From the NCBI GenBank assembly GCA_002405835.1, contig DHMO01000053.1, positions 58,393 to 122,392 of the forward strand: 64,000 nucleotides of DNA. The letters are read 5' to 3'. Source of the DNA: Lentisphaeria bacterium UBA4640. Lineage in GTDB: Bacteria; Verrucomicrobiota; Lentisphaeria; Victivallales; UBA1829. Numbering within the stretch: the first letter of the stretch is position 1; each line of letters begins with the position of its first letter. The translations under genes were made by a program, and so were the position numbers. Below, one piece after another: positions 33,764-41,966 of the stretch. Under the pieces are notes generated by a model that saw nothing but the letters and a program-made list of their open reading frames with translations, did not search any database and was not told the DNA's origin.

Positions 33764-34464
33764 CGTGCAGGCAGAAACGATGCATAGGAATGAAGAGTCC
33801 GGATCGCCTCCGCCGGACCTTCTTTCGCGCGGAAAACGGCGGTTCCGGCAACCAGAATCGAGGCTCCGGCTGCGATGATTCCCGGTGCGGTCTTTGCGTC
33901 GATTCCGCCGTCGACCTGAATCCGGCAGGCGGGATTGTGCGTGCGGAGAAGCTCATGCAGTTCCGCCACTTTCGGGATCATATCCGCCATGAAGGACTGC
34001 CCGCCGAATCCCGGTTCAACCGTCATTACGAGCACCATATCCACATCCTTCAGATAGGGAACAATCGCGGACACCGGGGTCTTCGGCTTGACGGAAATGC
34101 CGACCGAAACGCCCTGCCCGCGGATTGCCCGGATCACGGCGGCGGGATCATCCTCCGCTTCAACGTGGAAGGTCAGCAGTTCCGCCCCCGCATCCGAGAA
34201 CGGCTTGACGTACTGGAGCGGATGCGAAATCATGAGATGTGTGTCAAACAGAGAATCCGAATGCGCGCGGAGCGACTTCACCAGCGGAGGCCCGAAAGTG
34301 ATGTTCGGGACGAAATGCCCGTCCATGACATCAAGGTGAATCATGTCGCATCCCGCTTCTTCCACCGTGCGGACTCCGGCCGCGAGATTGGCGAAATCAG
34401 CGGAAAGAATGGACGGCGAGACGAGGATTCCGTCCGCAGGAAAATCAGTCAGCAGGTGTTTCAT
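33760..34464 (-). CDS. rpe: Ribulose-phosphate 3-epimerase
   Basis: Interconverts ribulose 5-phosphate and xylulose 5-phosphate in the pentose phosphate pathway. The 234-residue TIM barrel shows SPSILSADFANL, the metal-binding HLDVMDGHFVPNITFGP, HLMISHP, VMTVEPGFGGQSF and QVDGGIDAKTA, all family signatures. Four-base overlaps join it to the genes on both sides. Confidence 0.97.
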   Translation of the reverse strand: MKHLLTDFPADGILVSPSILSADFANLAAGVRTVEEAGCDMIHLDVMDGHFVPNITFGPPLVKSLRAHSDSLFDTHLMISHPLQYVKPFSDAGAELLTFHVEAEDDPAAVIRAIRGQGVSVGISVKPKTPVSAIVPYLKDVDMVLVMTVEPGFGGQSFMADMIPKVAELHELLRTHNPACRIQVDGGIDAKTAPGIIAAGASILVAGTAVFRAKEGPAEAIRTLHSYASFLPAR

Positions 34465-35270
34465 GCGCTGCCTCCGTTTGTTGTGCCGCCGTAGGGATAC
34501 GGCAGAAATTTCAGATCGTTTCTGTTATGAAGCATGCAGCTGCCTATCGTGTAGATGTAGCGGAAACTGTCCGACGAAACCGCGCAGGAAAAGAGCATGG
34601 CGGCAACCAGCGACAGCAGTTCTTCCGTGCTCCAGATATGAATTCCAGGTTCCGGATTCGGCATTTCGCCCCACTGGTGCGAAGGGGAATAGAGCGTTCC
34701 CGCCCGCAGCAGAACAAATTCACCCTGAAAGCGGACCACGTCGAACGGCATATTGAAGTGTTCACCCGCCAGCCTGGCAATGATGCAGCACATGAAATCC
34801 GTTGCATAACCGTCTTCAAGAATCGTTCCGATGCAGATCTGATCGGCATTCATATCCTCCATGAACGAGGGCGAGCAGGAGAACTTTTTCTGAAGCTGAA
34901 TCAGAAGACGGCGCGGCGTGGTGCAATTCTTGCCCATTTTCGCAAGGAATTCATTCCACTGATCGGAAATCTCTCCGCGTGTGTCGTTGTCAAACCAGAG
35001 CAGATGCAGACGCAGAATTCCTTCCAGCAGAGAGAGCTCGTTCCGCTCCAGCGCCTCGCCGAGCTGACGGCGGTTCCGGCGTTTGATGATTGCGGACTGC
35101 AGCTGATGAATCCGGCGGCGCAGTTTCGCATCGGAGGTCTCCTGCAGAGAGCGCAGAATGCGCTCCAGACGCGGATCGTCCTGCTGAAGCAGTTCCGCCA
35201 TTGCAATGCTGGCGGACTGTTCGTTGTCGTCGTCCAGAAGTTTCAGAAGATTCTTGAAGTTATCGGGCAT
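34461..35270 (-). CDS. Divergent SirB1-like (transglutaminase-fold) protein with helical N-terminus
   Basis: A 269-residue protein that I assign only weakly. The first 75 residues are helical and repeat-like (KLLDDDNEQSASIAMAELLQ), as in HEAT-type or SirB1 N-termini. The middle (about 100-195) follows the SirB1 pattern of a short helix, NADQICIGTILEDGYATDF in place of the NSFLxxVLERRRGxP motif, then ARLAGEHFNMPFDVVRFQGE. The catalytic-like Cys/His/Asp set is not obvious. It overlaps rpe by four bases and is four bases from the exonuclease gene. Confidence 0.7.
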   Translation of the reverse strand: MPDNFKNLLKLLDDDNEQSASIAMAELLQQDDPRLERILRSLQETSDAKLRRRIHQLQSAIIKRRNRRQLGEALERNELSLLEGILRLHLLWFDNDTRGEISDQWNEFLAKMGKNCTTPRRLLIQLQKKFSCSPSFMEDMNADQICIGTILEDGYATDFMCCIIARLAGEHFNMPFDVVRFQGEFVLLRAGTLYSPSHQWGEMPNPEPGIHIWSTEELLSLVAAMLFSCAVSSDSFRYIYTIGSCMLHNRNDLKFLPYPYGGTTNGGSA

Positions 35271-35274
35271 TGGC

Positions 35275-36087
35275 TCACTGCTTTTCCGGAAAATATCCTT
35301 TTAACGCATCGGAAGCAATTTTTTTGACATCGGTCGAGAAATCCGCCTTGAGAATCCAGCGGAGAAATTCGGGATTTTCGATTGCGATTTTCTTCAGAGG
35401 TTCCCCCGCATGACGTCCGAATCCAACCACCGCTTCGCCGGCGCGCCATTTGAAGCGTCCGTCGGGATCAATGGCGTCCGGAATCTTCGGCATGCAGAGC
35501 TGATGAATCGTATCAAGATCCGGCGTGAATTCCACATCTTCAGGCAGTTCTTCGGAGGTCCACTGCGAATACTTTTCAACTTCCGCCTCAAAGACTTCGA
35601 GCGAGGCAAGCGTATCGGCTTCCGCGGAATGGGCATCCTCCAGGCTCTTTCCGCAGAACTTTTTGTAGGCGGCGGAAAGTGTGCGCGGCTCCATCTTGCA
35701 ATAAAGGTAGTAAGCATCGACAATACGGCGGTTCTTCACATCGAATTCAAGTCCGGCACGCTGGAATTCCTTCACGAGCACGGGAACATCGAATTTGACG
35801 ACATTGTAGCCGCCGAGGTCGCAGTCTTCAAGATAGATGTAGAGACTCTGCGCAATCTGACGGAAAACAGGTTCGTTTTTGACGTCCTCATCATAGATTC
35901 CGTGAATCGCGGAGGACTCTTCCGGAATGTGCATTTCCGGATTGATGCGGCGCGTTTTGACTTCACGCGTGCCGTCGGGAAAAAGTTTGACAACGGATAT
36001 TTCAACAATCCGGTCGGTAAGCATATTGGTTCCGGTTGTCTCCAGGTCGAAGAACACCAGCGGACGGTCTTTGATAATAGAAAGCAT
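35275..36087 (-). CDS. DnaQ/RNase T-family 3'-5' exonuclease with ExoX-like C-terminus
   Basis: A 270-residue DEDDh exonuclease. Motif Exo I is FFDLETTG, Exo II is GGYNVVKFDVPVL and Exo III is HSAEADTLA with the catalytic His and Asp. The last 60 residues (VGFGRHAGEPLKKIA and FLRWILKADF) resemble the C-terminal domain of exodeoxyribonuclease X. A longer frame reaches 36291, but GGAG just before the ATG at 36087 and the domain start at residue 10 set the start. It probably degrades DNA or RNA ends in repair or maturation. Confidence 0.88.
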   Translation of the reverse strand: MLSIIKDRPLVFFDLETTGTNMLTDRIVEISVVKLFPDGTREVKTRRINPEMHIPEESSAIHGIYDEDVKNEPVFRQIAQSLYIYLEDCDLGGYNVVKFDVPVLVKEFQRAGLEFDVKNRRIVDAYYLYCKMEPRTLSAAYKKFCGKSLEDAHSAEADTLASLEVFEAEVEKYSQWTSEELPEDVEFTPDLDTIHQLCMPKIPDAIDPDGRFKWRAGEAVVGFGRHAGEPLKKIAIENPEFLRWILKADFSTDVKKIASDALKGYFPEKQ

Positions 36088-36205
36088 GATTGACTCCTTC
36101 AATTTTTCAGCATGGAATATACACCGGCTTGAAGGATTTAGCAAATGCAATTCCGGAAAAGTTCGCTGAAAGATGAGTTCCGGCGGACTTTTCCGGAAAG
36201 AACAC

Positions 36206-37459
36206 TCATCCGTTGTGTTTTTTTGCTTTGCGGAACGCTTCAAGCGCGGCGGGGAACGGCGTAAGGACACGCTCCAGAACGCCCTGCACATACGAAATGC
36301 ACATCCCGTAATTCGTTACCGGAACACCCGCTTTTGCGGCGGTCTGAATGCGCGACAGCACCTCGCGGCGGTTCAGCATGCATCCTCCGCAGTGAATGAC
36401 CAGTTTGAACTCGGAAAGATTTTCCGGATAATCGCGTCCCGCGTAAACCTGAATATCAAGCCCCTCCCCTGCGAACTGACCGAGCCAGCGCGGAATCTTC
36501 ACCCGCCCTATATCATCTTTTGTTGCGTGGTGTGAACATGCTTCCGCAATCAGAACCTTGTCGCCCGGACGCAGCGCATCAATCGCAGCGGTTCCGCGCG
36601 CCATCAGGAGCATATCGCCTTTCAGACGTGAAAGAAGAATGGAAAAAGTTGTGCACGGAATTCCCGACGGAGTCTCCGCAACCATTCTTTTGACCACCTG
36701 CGAATCGCAGACAACCAGATCCGGCGGATTCTTCAGATTCTCCAGAACTTTTGTGTAGCCGTCCTCTTTGACCGTGAGGATTGCGACGTCATGGTCGAGC
36801 GCATCGCGGATCGTCTGCACCTGCGGCAGAATCAGACGGCCTTTCGGAGCCTGCAGATCAATCGGAACAATCAGAACGACAACTCCGCCCGGTTTCACAA
36901 GATCGCCGATCAGCGGAGGTGTGACGATAAAATCTTCAGGCACATTCTCGATCAGAGCCCGTTTGAAATCCGCAATATAATTTTCGCGTTTTTCTTTGCT
37001 GATACTGCTGACCGCGACAACCGATTTCACTCCGGCGGCTTTCAGCTGAGCAAAAAAAGCTGTGTCCGGTTCCCGCTGATCGCATTTGTTGACGATCGCG
37101 ACAACAGGAATCTTATGTTCTTCCGCCTCCGCGAGAATGGTTTCTTCCGGAGCCCCCCAGCATCCGGCTTCGCAAAGAACGACCGCAATATCCGCCCGGT
37201 TGAACACGCGCATGCTGCGTTTGACGCGCTCCGCGCCGAGCTCCGTCACATCGTCGATTCCCGCAGTATCGAGGAAGACGACCGGACCGAGCGGCAGGAG
37301 TTCCATCGCTTTTTCGACCACGTCGGTTGTCGTTCCGGGAACCGGCGACGTAATCGCGACATCCTGTCCGGAAATGAGATTGAGAAAGCTGGATTTACCC
37401 ACATTCGTGCGTCCGAAGAGGGCTATTTGCAGACGGAGAGATTTCGGCGTATTTTCCAT
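36206..37459 (-). CDS. hydF: [FeFe]-hydrogenase maturation GTPase HydF
   Basis: Scaffold GTPase on which the 2Fe subcluster of [FeFe]-hydrogenase is assembled. The 417-residue protein has the TrmE-like G domain (GRTNVGKSSFLN, DTAGIDD, NKCD) and, at the C-terminus, the HydF-specific iron-sulfur ligands in EACSHH and HCGGCMLNRREV. Those cysteines separate it from other Era-type GTPases. HydE, HydG and the hydrogenase are not in the window. It leads a minus-strand run towards the radical SAM fusion, with a 118-base gap before the exonuclease. Confidence 0.95.
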   Translation of the reverse strand: MENTPKSLRLQIALFGRTNVGKSSFLNLISGQDVAITSPVPGTTTDVVEKAMELLPLGPVVFLDTAGIDDVTELGAERVKRSMRVFNRADIAVVLCEAGCWGAPEETILAEAEEHKIPVVAIVNKCDQREPDTAFFAQLKAAGVKSVVAVSSISKEKRENYIADFKRALIENVPEDFIVTPPLIGDLVKPGGVVVLIVPIDLQAPKGRLILPQVQTIRDALDHDVAILTVKEDGYTKVLENLKNPPDLVVCDSQVVKRMVAETPSGIPCTTFSILLSRLKGDMLLMARGTAAIDALRPGDKVLIAEACSHHATKDDIGRVKIPRWLGQFAGEGLDIQVYAGRDYPENLSEFKLVIHCGGCMLNRREVLSRIQTAAKAGVPVTNYGMCISYVQGVLERVLTPFPAALEAFRKAKKHNG

Positions 37460-37796
37460 AGTGCAGACCTTTGGTTCTTTTCTTCAAGTAATATGGAACG
37501 ACTTCAAAAAAAATCAAGAGATTGTCGCTCAGAAAAACAGAAAAAACTCTTCCGTATTTTTTATTTACCCCGTGCACTTTCATTTGCAAATTAATCATAC
37601 AATATTTCCAATAAGATTTCCTGATTTTACGAGTCAACTTTTTAACAGAGTTCTAAACACTCTTTTTGTAGTTCAGCATTACAAACATATCGCAACTTTA
37701 AAAAGTTTATTTTATTTTAACTCAATACTTGAAAATGATTTTTTAAATGTTAATTTAAAGCATTAATTTTTTACTAAACGAAGAAAGGGAAAATAT
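37460..37796. other. AT-rich intergenic region, 337 bases
   Basis: The region separates divergent hydF and the SGNH gene. It is strongly AT-rich, unlike hydF. A weak plus-strand promoter may be TTGAAA (37729-37734) and TAATTT (37751-37756), spacer 16, and a ribosome site GAAAGGG precedes the SGNH start. A short hairpin (AGAGT with ACTCT, then TTTT) lies near 37651-37671. I see no gene or RNA motif. Confidence 0.5.
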
Positions 37797-39098
37797 ATGC
37801 GGAACACTTTGTACATTTTCTTGGCGCTGGCATTTGTTATAAATATTTCAGCGCAAGAGCCTCTCTGGGATCTTGCTGAAGATAAAATTTTACCAAATCT
37901 GAAACACGGGAAAATAGAACAGATAAACGGGAAAGTGCTTGTCGGAAAAGACCGTTATTTTGCGATTCCTGCCTCAGCATTTCCTGACCAAAAGAATTTT
38001 ACACTCAAAATTGGCGTTCGCTTCAAAGATATATCAAATGGCGCAGAAACTCATCTTTTACGAAAAATGAAAAATGCGCAGGATAATACGGGGCTTGGGT
38101 TCTCTTTCATGCAACTAAAAAACGGCTGGAAGGCAACAAGGGCGATCGTCAATGGCATGCATATTGGAGAAGCCGGTTTTCAATTCCGTGAAGGTATGTC
38201 CTGCACCTTCACAGTGCATGTGAAAAATGGAATGCCCGCTTACTACAAAGATGACCGCCTTATAAACCGCTTTTTCATTACAGTTATTCCAAATAATGAA
38301 CCTATGTGGGTTTTCAGGAGACTTTACCCGGCTGAATCTCCAATGAATGAAATTGAAATTACTGAGCTGAAAGTTTATGGAGCAGACTACAAGTACATAT
38401 CAAAAGATGATCCGTCTCTTCAATTAAAAGGCCTACTCTCCGGTTCAGGCTGGGACATTGAAGCTCCATATGTCACAGACAAAAATCGCCCAAAACTTTT
38501 AATCTATGGTGATTCGATCGCATTCGGTTATAAAAAGCCCTTATTAAAAAAGCTCGGAGAAAAGATCTATACATTCCATTGGGGCCACTTTGCCTATGAT
38601 GCTGCAAAATCCGGAAATGATACAACAATCTTCCAACTTTACCGAACTGCAGCGAGCAGTGCTCAATACGATGTAATTGTTTTTAATAACGGGTTACACT
38701 CCCTTCACTGGACTCCGGATAAAGTTTCCGATGAACAGATTTATGCAACCTATACTCAGATGTTGAAAGGTTTTCAAACCGGTGCGCCTCACGCAAAAAT
38801 TTACTACATGCTTACCACTCCGCATACAGAACGCCAGACAGACAAAAGTATTCCTGTCCAAAAATTCGGAGACAAGAACTCTATGGTGATCCGTCTGAAC
38901 CGAATTGCGGAAAAAGTAATGAAAGATAACAATATTGAAATTATTGACGCATACTCTCCCCTTGCGGCACACTTGCAATGGGCTGTTGGAGATCAGTATC
39001 ACTGGAATTCAGAGGCACGGGAGATGCTTGCAGACATGGTCATGCAAAAGACATTTGAAGCACTGAAAAACACAAAAAATAAAAACGCGGCGAAATAA
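37797..39098 (+). CDS. Secreted SGNH/GDSL-type hydrolase with N-terminal beta-sandwich
   Basis: A 433-residue exported protein with a signal peptide (cut near NISAQE). Residues about 20-205 form a beta-sandwich like laminin-G/concanavalin-type domains. The C-terminal 230 residues are an SGNH hydrolase: nucleophile in LLIYGDSIAFGY, the block III region FNNGLHSLHW and the His of DQYHWNSEA. Such enzymes are often carbohydrate esterases. The gene is visibly AT-rich compared with the flanking hydF and DciA-like genes, suggesting acquisition. It converges on the next gene with a seven-base gap. Confidence 0.8.
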   Translation: MRNTLYIFLALAFVINISAQEPLWDLAEDKILPNLKHGKIEQINGKVLVGKDRYFAIPASAFPDQKNFTLKIGVRFKDISNGAETHLLRKMKNAQDNTGLGFSFMQLKNGWKATRAIVNGMHIGEAGFQFREGMSCTFTVHVKNGMPAYYKDDRLINRFFITVIPNNEPMWVFRRLYPAESPMNEIEITELKVYGADYKYISKDDPSLQLKGLLSGSGWDIEAPYVTDKNRPKLLIYGDSIAFGYKKPLLKKLGEKIYTFHWGHFAYDAAKSGNDTTIFQLYRTAASSAQYDVIVFNNGLHSLHWTPDKVSDEQIYATYTQMLKGFQTGAPHAKIYYMLTTPHTERQTDKSIPVQKFGDKNSMVIRLNRIAEKVMKDNNIEIIDAYSPLAAHLQWAVGDQYHWNSEAREMLADMVMQKTFEALKNTKNKNAAK

Positions 39099-39105
39099 CT
39101 CCTCA

Positions 39106-39501
39106 TTATCCGCGGCGTCCGGCGGGGACAAATTTTATCTGAGTGCAGAGTTCATCGCCGAAATGCACGGCGAGCTTTTCAAGCATGAGCTTTTTGACGC
39201 GCGGCGTATCCAGCGCCATGCGGTACGCAGGATGGGAAATTTCCACGTAAAGAATGTCGTCGCGCAGAAAACACGGCGATGTGTTGCGGGCATTCACCTT
39301 GCCTACAATATCATTCCACACCGAACGGATTTTACCGAGCTGAATGACGGAACGCGGCAGAATTGAGCGGACCGCGTTGTCGAGCGCATCGGAAATAGGA
39401 ACCGGTGCGGTTTGACGGGCGGCAATTTCGGAACGGCCACGCTCCACACCGTACCAGTCGCGGCGGAGCCAGTCGAGCGTATCATCCCGGGATGGAAGCA
39501 C
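39106..39501 (-). CDS. DUF721/DciA-family protein
   Basis: A 131-residue protein of the DciA family; DciA loads the replicative helicase DnaB in bacteria that lack DnaC/DnaI. Visible family features are VIQLGKIRSVWNDIVGKV near residue 55 and the strand LRDDILYVEISHPAYRMAL. The start is a GTG at 39501 with AGGTG before it. The N-terminal part is short and positively charged. Function by family only. Confidence 0.82.
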   Translation of the reverse strand: MLPSRDDTLDWLRRDWYGVERGRSEIAARQTAPVPISDALDNAVRSILPRSVIQLGKIRSVWNDIVGKVNARNTSPCFLRDDILYVEISHPAYRMALDTPRVKKLMLEKLAVHFGDELCTQIKFVPAGRRG

Positions 39502-39519
39502 AATGCACCTGTAAAGCCG

Positions 39520-39906
39520 CTAACGGTTCAGATTCACGCCGAACGCGGCAACCGGAATCATGAGGGTATGCCACACCAGCAGAAACGGGGCGCAAAACCC
39601 CTGCGCAGTATAGACGACTCCCTTTTTCAGCCCGCCGCGGAACGGCCAGCCGAACAGGACAAGCCCGATTCCGATCGGCAGTTTGAATATGTTCACCATA
39701 TCCGGAAATATTTTCAGAGAGGCTTTTCCCATATTGGCAAGACCGCGGTAGACATACGGCGCGGCAATCTGGGCGGCTTTGATTGCAATCGGGGTCAGAA
39801 TGGCAATTGTCACAGGGTCAATCGCCTGTGCCTCGGGGGTCGTATGCGTAAAGAATCCGGTCAGCAGACCGGCGAACAAAATGATGAGACAGATTTTACG
39901 TGTCAT
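39520..39906 (-). CDS. Small exported membrane protein of unknown function
   Basis: A 128-residue protein. A signal peptide or first membrane helix (LIILFAGLLTGFF) is followed by TPEAQA, a likely cut site. Two more hydrophobic stretches follow (IGIGLVLFGWPF and FLLVWHTLMIPVAAFGV). No family is recognised. It lies 18 bases before the DciA-like gene on the same strand. Confidence 0.65.
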   Translation of the reverse strand: MTRKICLIILFAGLLTGFFTHTTPEAQAIDPVTIAILTPIAIKAAQIAAPYVYRGLANMGKASLKIFPDMVNIFKLPIGIGLVLFGWPFRGGLKKGVVYTAQGFCAPFLLVWHTLMIPVAAFGVNLNR

Positions 39907-39994
39907 AATTTCCCGTTTCCCAACTGAAAAGTTTCAATACCGGAATATATACCCTAAATTGAAACGTGCAAATACTTTTTACGAAAAAATGATT

Positions 39995-40035
39995 AAAAAA
40001 AACGGGAATATCCCGAAAAAGACGGAATATTCCCG
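39995..40035 (-). terminator. Rho-independent terminator of gdhA
   Basis: Arms 40003-40011 and 40027-40035 (CGGGAATAT type, nine base pairs) with a 15-base loop, followed on the minus strand by eight T residues. It is about 28 bases past the gdhA stop. Confidence 0.85.
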
Positions 40036-40062
40036 AAAAGGATGCAGTTTTCAGCGTCCCGA

Positions 40063-41406
40063 TCAGATGCCCTGATCGATCATTGCATTCGCAACCTTGC
40101 GGAAGCCGGCGATGTTCGCGCCGAGGACGTAGTTGTCCGGCTCGCCGAATTCTTCAGCGGCGGCACGTGCGGCATTGTGAATGCTGACCATGATGCCGTG
40201 GAGTTTCTGGTCGACTTCTTCGCGAGTCCAGCTGAGACGCATTGCGTTCTGGCTCATTTCGAGTCCGCTGGTGGCAACGCCGCCGGCATTGGAAGCCTTG
40301 CCGGGGGAGAAGAGAAGTCCGGCGCCCTGGATGACCTGGGTTGCTTCGAGTGTGGTCGGCATGTTCGCGCCTTCCGCAACGCAGATACAGCCGTTCTTGA
40401 CCAGCGCTTTTGCGTCTTCAACATCAAGTTCGTTCTGGGTTGCGCAGGGCATTGCGACGTCGCAGGCGACGAGCTGCCACGGGCGCTTGCCTTCGGCGTA
40501 CTTGACGCTCTTGAACTCGTTGGCAACCTCTTTGATGCGTCCGCGGCGGACGTTCTTGAGTTCCATGATGTAAGCGAGTTTCTCGGCGTCGAGACCCTCT
40601 TCATCAATGATTGTGCCGTTGGAGTCGGAGAGAGACATGACCTTACCGCCGAGCTGGGTGACCTTCTGCGCGCAGTACTGAGCAACGTTTCCGGAACCGG
40701 AGATAAGGACGCGCTTGCCTTCGAAGGAGGTGTTGCGGGTCTTGAGCATTTCGGTTGCGAAGTAGGCGTTGCCGTAACCGGTGGCTTCCGGACGGACAAG
40801 GCTTCCGCCCCAGTTCAGGCCCTTGCCGGTGAGAACGCTGTCATAGCTGTTGACGATGCGCTTGTACTGACCGAAAAGGTAGCCGATTTCACGTCCGCCG
40901 ACTCCGATGTCACCGGCGGGAACGTCGGTGCTGGGACCGATGTGACGATAGAGTTCACGCATGAAGGACTGGCAGAATGCCATGACTTCGCGGTCGGATT
41001 TGCCCTTCGGGTCGAAGTTGGATCCGCCTTTGCCGCCGCCCATCGGGAGGGTGGTGAGGGAGTTCTTGAAGATCTGCTCGAATCCGAGGAACTTCAGGAT
41101 GCTGAGGTTCACGGACGGGTGGAAGCGGAGACCGCCCTTATAGGGTCCGATTGCGCTGTTGAACTGAACACGGTAGCCCTGATTGACCTGGATTTCGCCC
41201 TTGTCGTCAACCCAGGGAACCTGGAAGAGGATGGTGCGTTCCGGAACGACGATGCGTTCGAGAATTTTGTTCTTTTCATAACGGGAATCTCTGTCGAGGA
41301 GTTTGCCGAGCGATTCGAAAACTTCGGTCACGCTCTGGATGAATTCCTTTTCCCACGGTGCGGTCTGCTTGATGTTCTCAAGCACTCTCTGTGCATAGCT
41401 GTTCAT
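40063..41406 (-). CDS. gdhA: NADP-type glutamate dehydrogenase
   Basis: Interconverts 2-oxoglutarate plus ammonium and glutamate; in gut anaerobes it serves nitrogen assimilation. The 447-residue length is that of the hexameric small enzymes. Signatures are YKGGLRFHPSVN, the catalytic-lysine motif LPMGGGKGGSNFDPKG and SGSGNVAQY in the nucleotide-binding domain. The gene stands alone, with GAGAGG before the start, repeated sequence motifs upstream and a strong terminator downstream. Confidence 0.97.
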   Translation of the reverse strand: MNSYAQRVLENIKQTAPWEKEFIQSVTEVFESLGKLLDRDSRYEKNKILERIVVPERTILFQVPWVDDKGEIQVNQGYRVQFNSAIGPYKGGLRFHPSVNLSILKFLGFEQIFKNSLTTLPMGGGKGGSNFDPKGKSDREVMAFCQSFMRELYRHIGPSTDVPAGDIGVGGREIGYLFGQYKRIVNSYDSVLTGKGLNWGGSLVRPEATGYGNAYFATEMLKTRNTSFEGKRVLISGSGNVAQYCAQKVTQLGGKVMSLSDSNGTIIDEEGLDAEKLAYIMELKNVRRGRIKEVANEFKSVKYAEGKRPWQLVACDVAMPCATQNELDVEDAKALVKNGCICVAEGANMPTTLEATQVIQGAGLLFSPGKASNAGGVATSGLEMSQNAMRLSWTREEVDQKLHGIMVSIHNAARAAAEEFGEPDNYVLGANIAGFRKVANAMIDQGI

Positions 41407-41425
41407 GTTTACCTCTCTTTGAAAG

Positions 41426-41463
41426 TTTGCAACTGTTTTGCAACTGTACAGTAATCTACAGTA
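41426..41463 (-). promoter_or_regulatory. Repeated elements in the gdhA control region
   Basis: An exact 11-base tandem repeat (41426-41436 and 41437-41447, ACAGTTGCAAA on the minus strand) is followed by two TACAGTA motifs ten bases apart (41447-41453 and 41457-41463). A possible promoter overlaps them. Equal spacing near one helical turn suggests binding of a regulator in tandem, though none is identified. Confidence 0.5.
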
Positions 41464-41643
41464 TTGTCAGAAAAAAATCAATATCCATCCCGAAAAAACT
41501 TGAATTTTGAATCTTACATTTTTGTTATACAAAATTGTAACTTTTTAAACACACAAAACAGAGTCTGCCAAAAACATAGAAAATTCAGCAAAACAGAAAT
41601 GTTGACAATTTGCGTTTCTGTAAAACAAAAAAAGAAAAAACGC

Positions 41644-41964
41644 TTATTTGCAGTTCGCGCACACGGCGGAACGGGCGGTTGATGCACCGATTCCGGCAAT
41701 TTCTACAATTTTGTTCTTTGCCGTCATTCCGGAAACAACCGAAACTGCGGATTTCGGACAGCGGAAGAGCGAAGCGAAGAATTCGCAGAGCGCGGCGTTT
41801 GCCTTGCCGTCGACGGGCGGCGCAGTCAGAGCGACTTTCAGAGCTCCATCGAAAAGCCCCATGATTTTTGAACGGGAAGAACGCGGCTGCACCCGGCAGG
41901 TAATCCGGGTGTAGCCGTTGTAATCGGTGATAATCGAAGTCAATTCAGATTCGGAAAGCGGCAT
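41644..41964 (-). CDS. DUF167/YggU-family protein
   Basis: A 106-residue protein of the YggU family. Typical features are ITCRVQPRSSRSKIMGLFDGALKVALTAPPVDGKANAALCEFFA (quoted here only in part: VQPRSSRSKI, APPVDGKANAAL). The function of the family is unknown. I start at the ATG at 41964; a GTG at 41970 overlapping the ftsH stop is the alternative. The last 25 residues end in ARSAVCANCK, an extension with two Cys that is not usual for the family. Confidence 0.85.
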   Translation of the reverse strand: MPLSESELTSIITDYNGYTRITCRVQPRSSRSKIMGLFDGALKVALTAPPVDGKANAALCEFFASLFRCPKSAVSVVSGMTAKNKIVEIAGIGASTARSAVCANCK

Positions 41965-41966
41965 TT

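Noticed and set aside
40042..41454. 470-residue plus-strand open frame opposite gdhA
   Set aside because: Low-complexity Val/Asp/Glu-rich translation antisense to a conserved enzyme, and it would cross the gdhA terminator.
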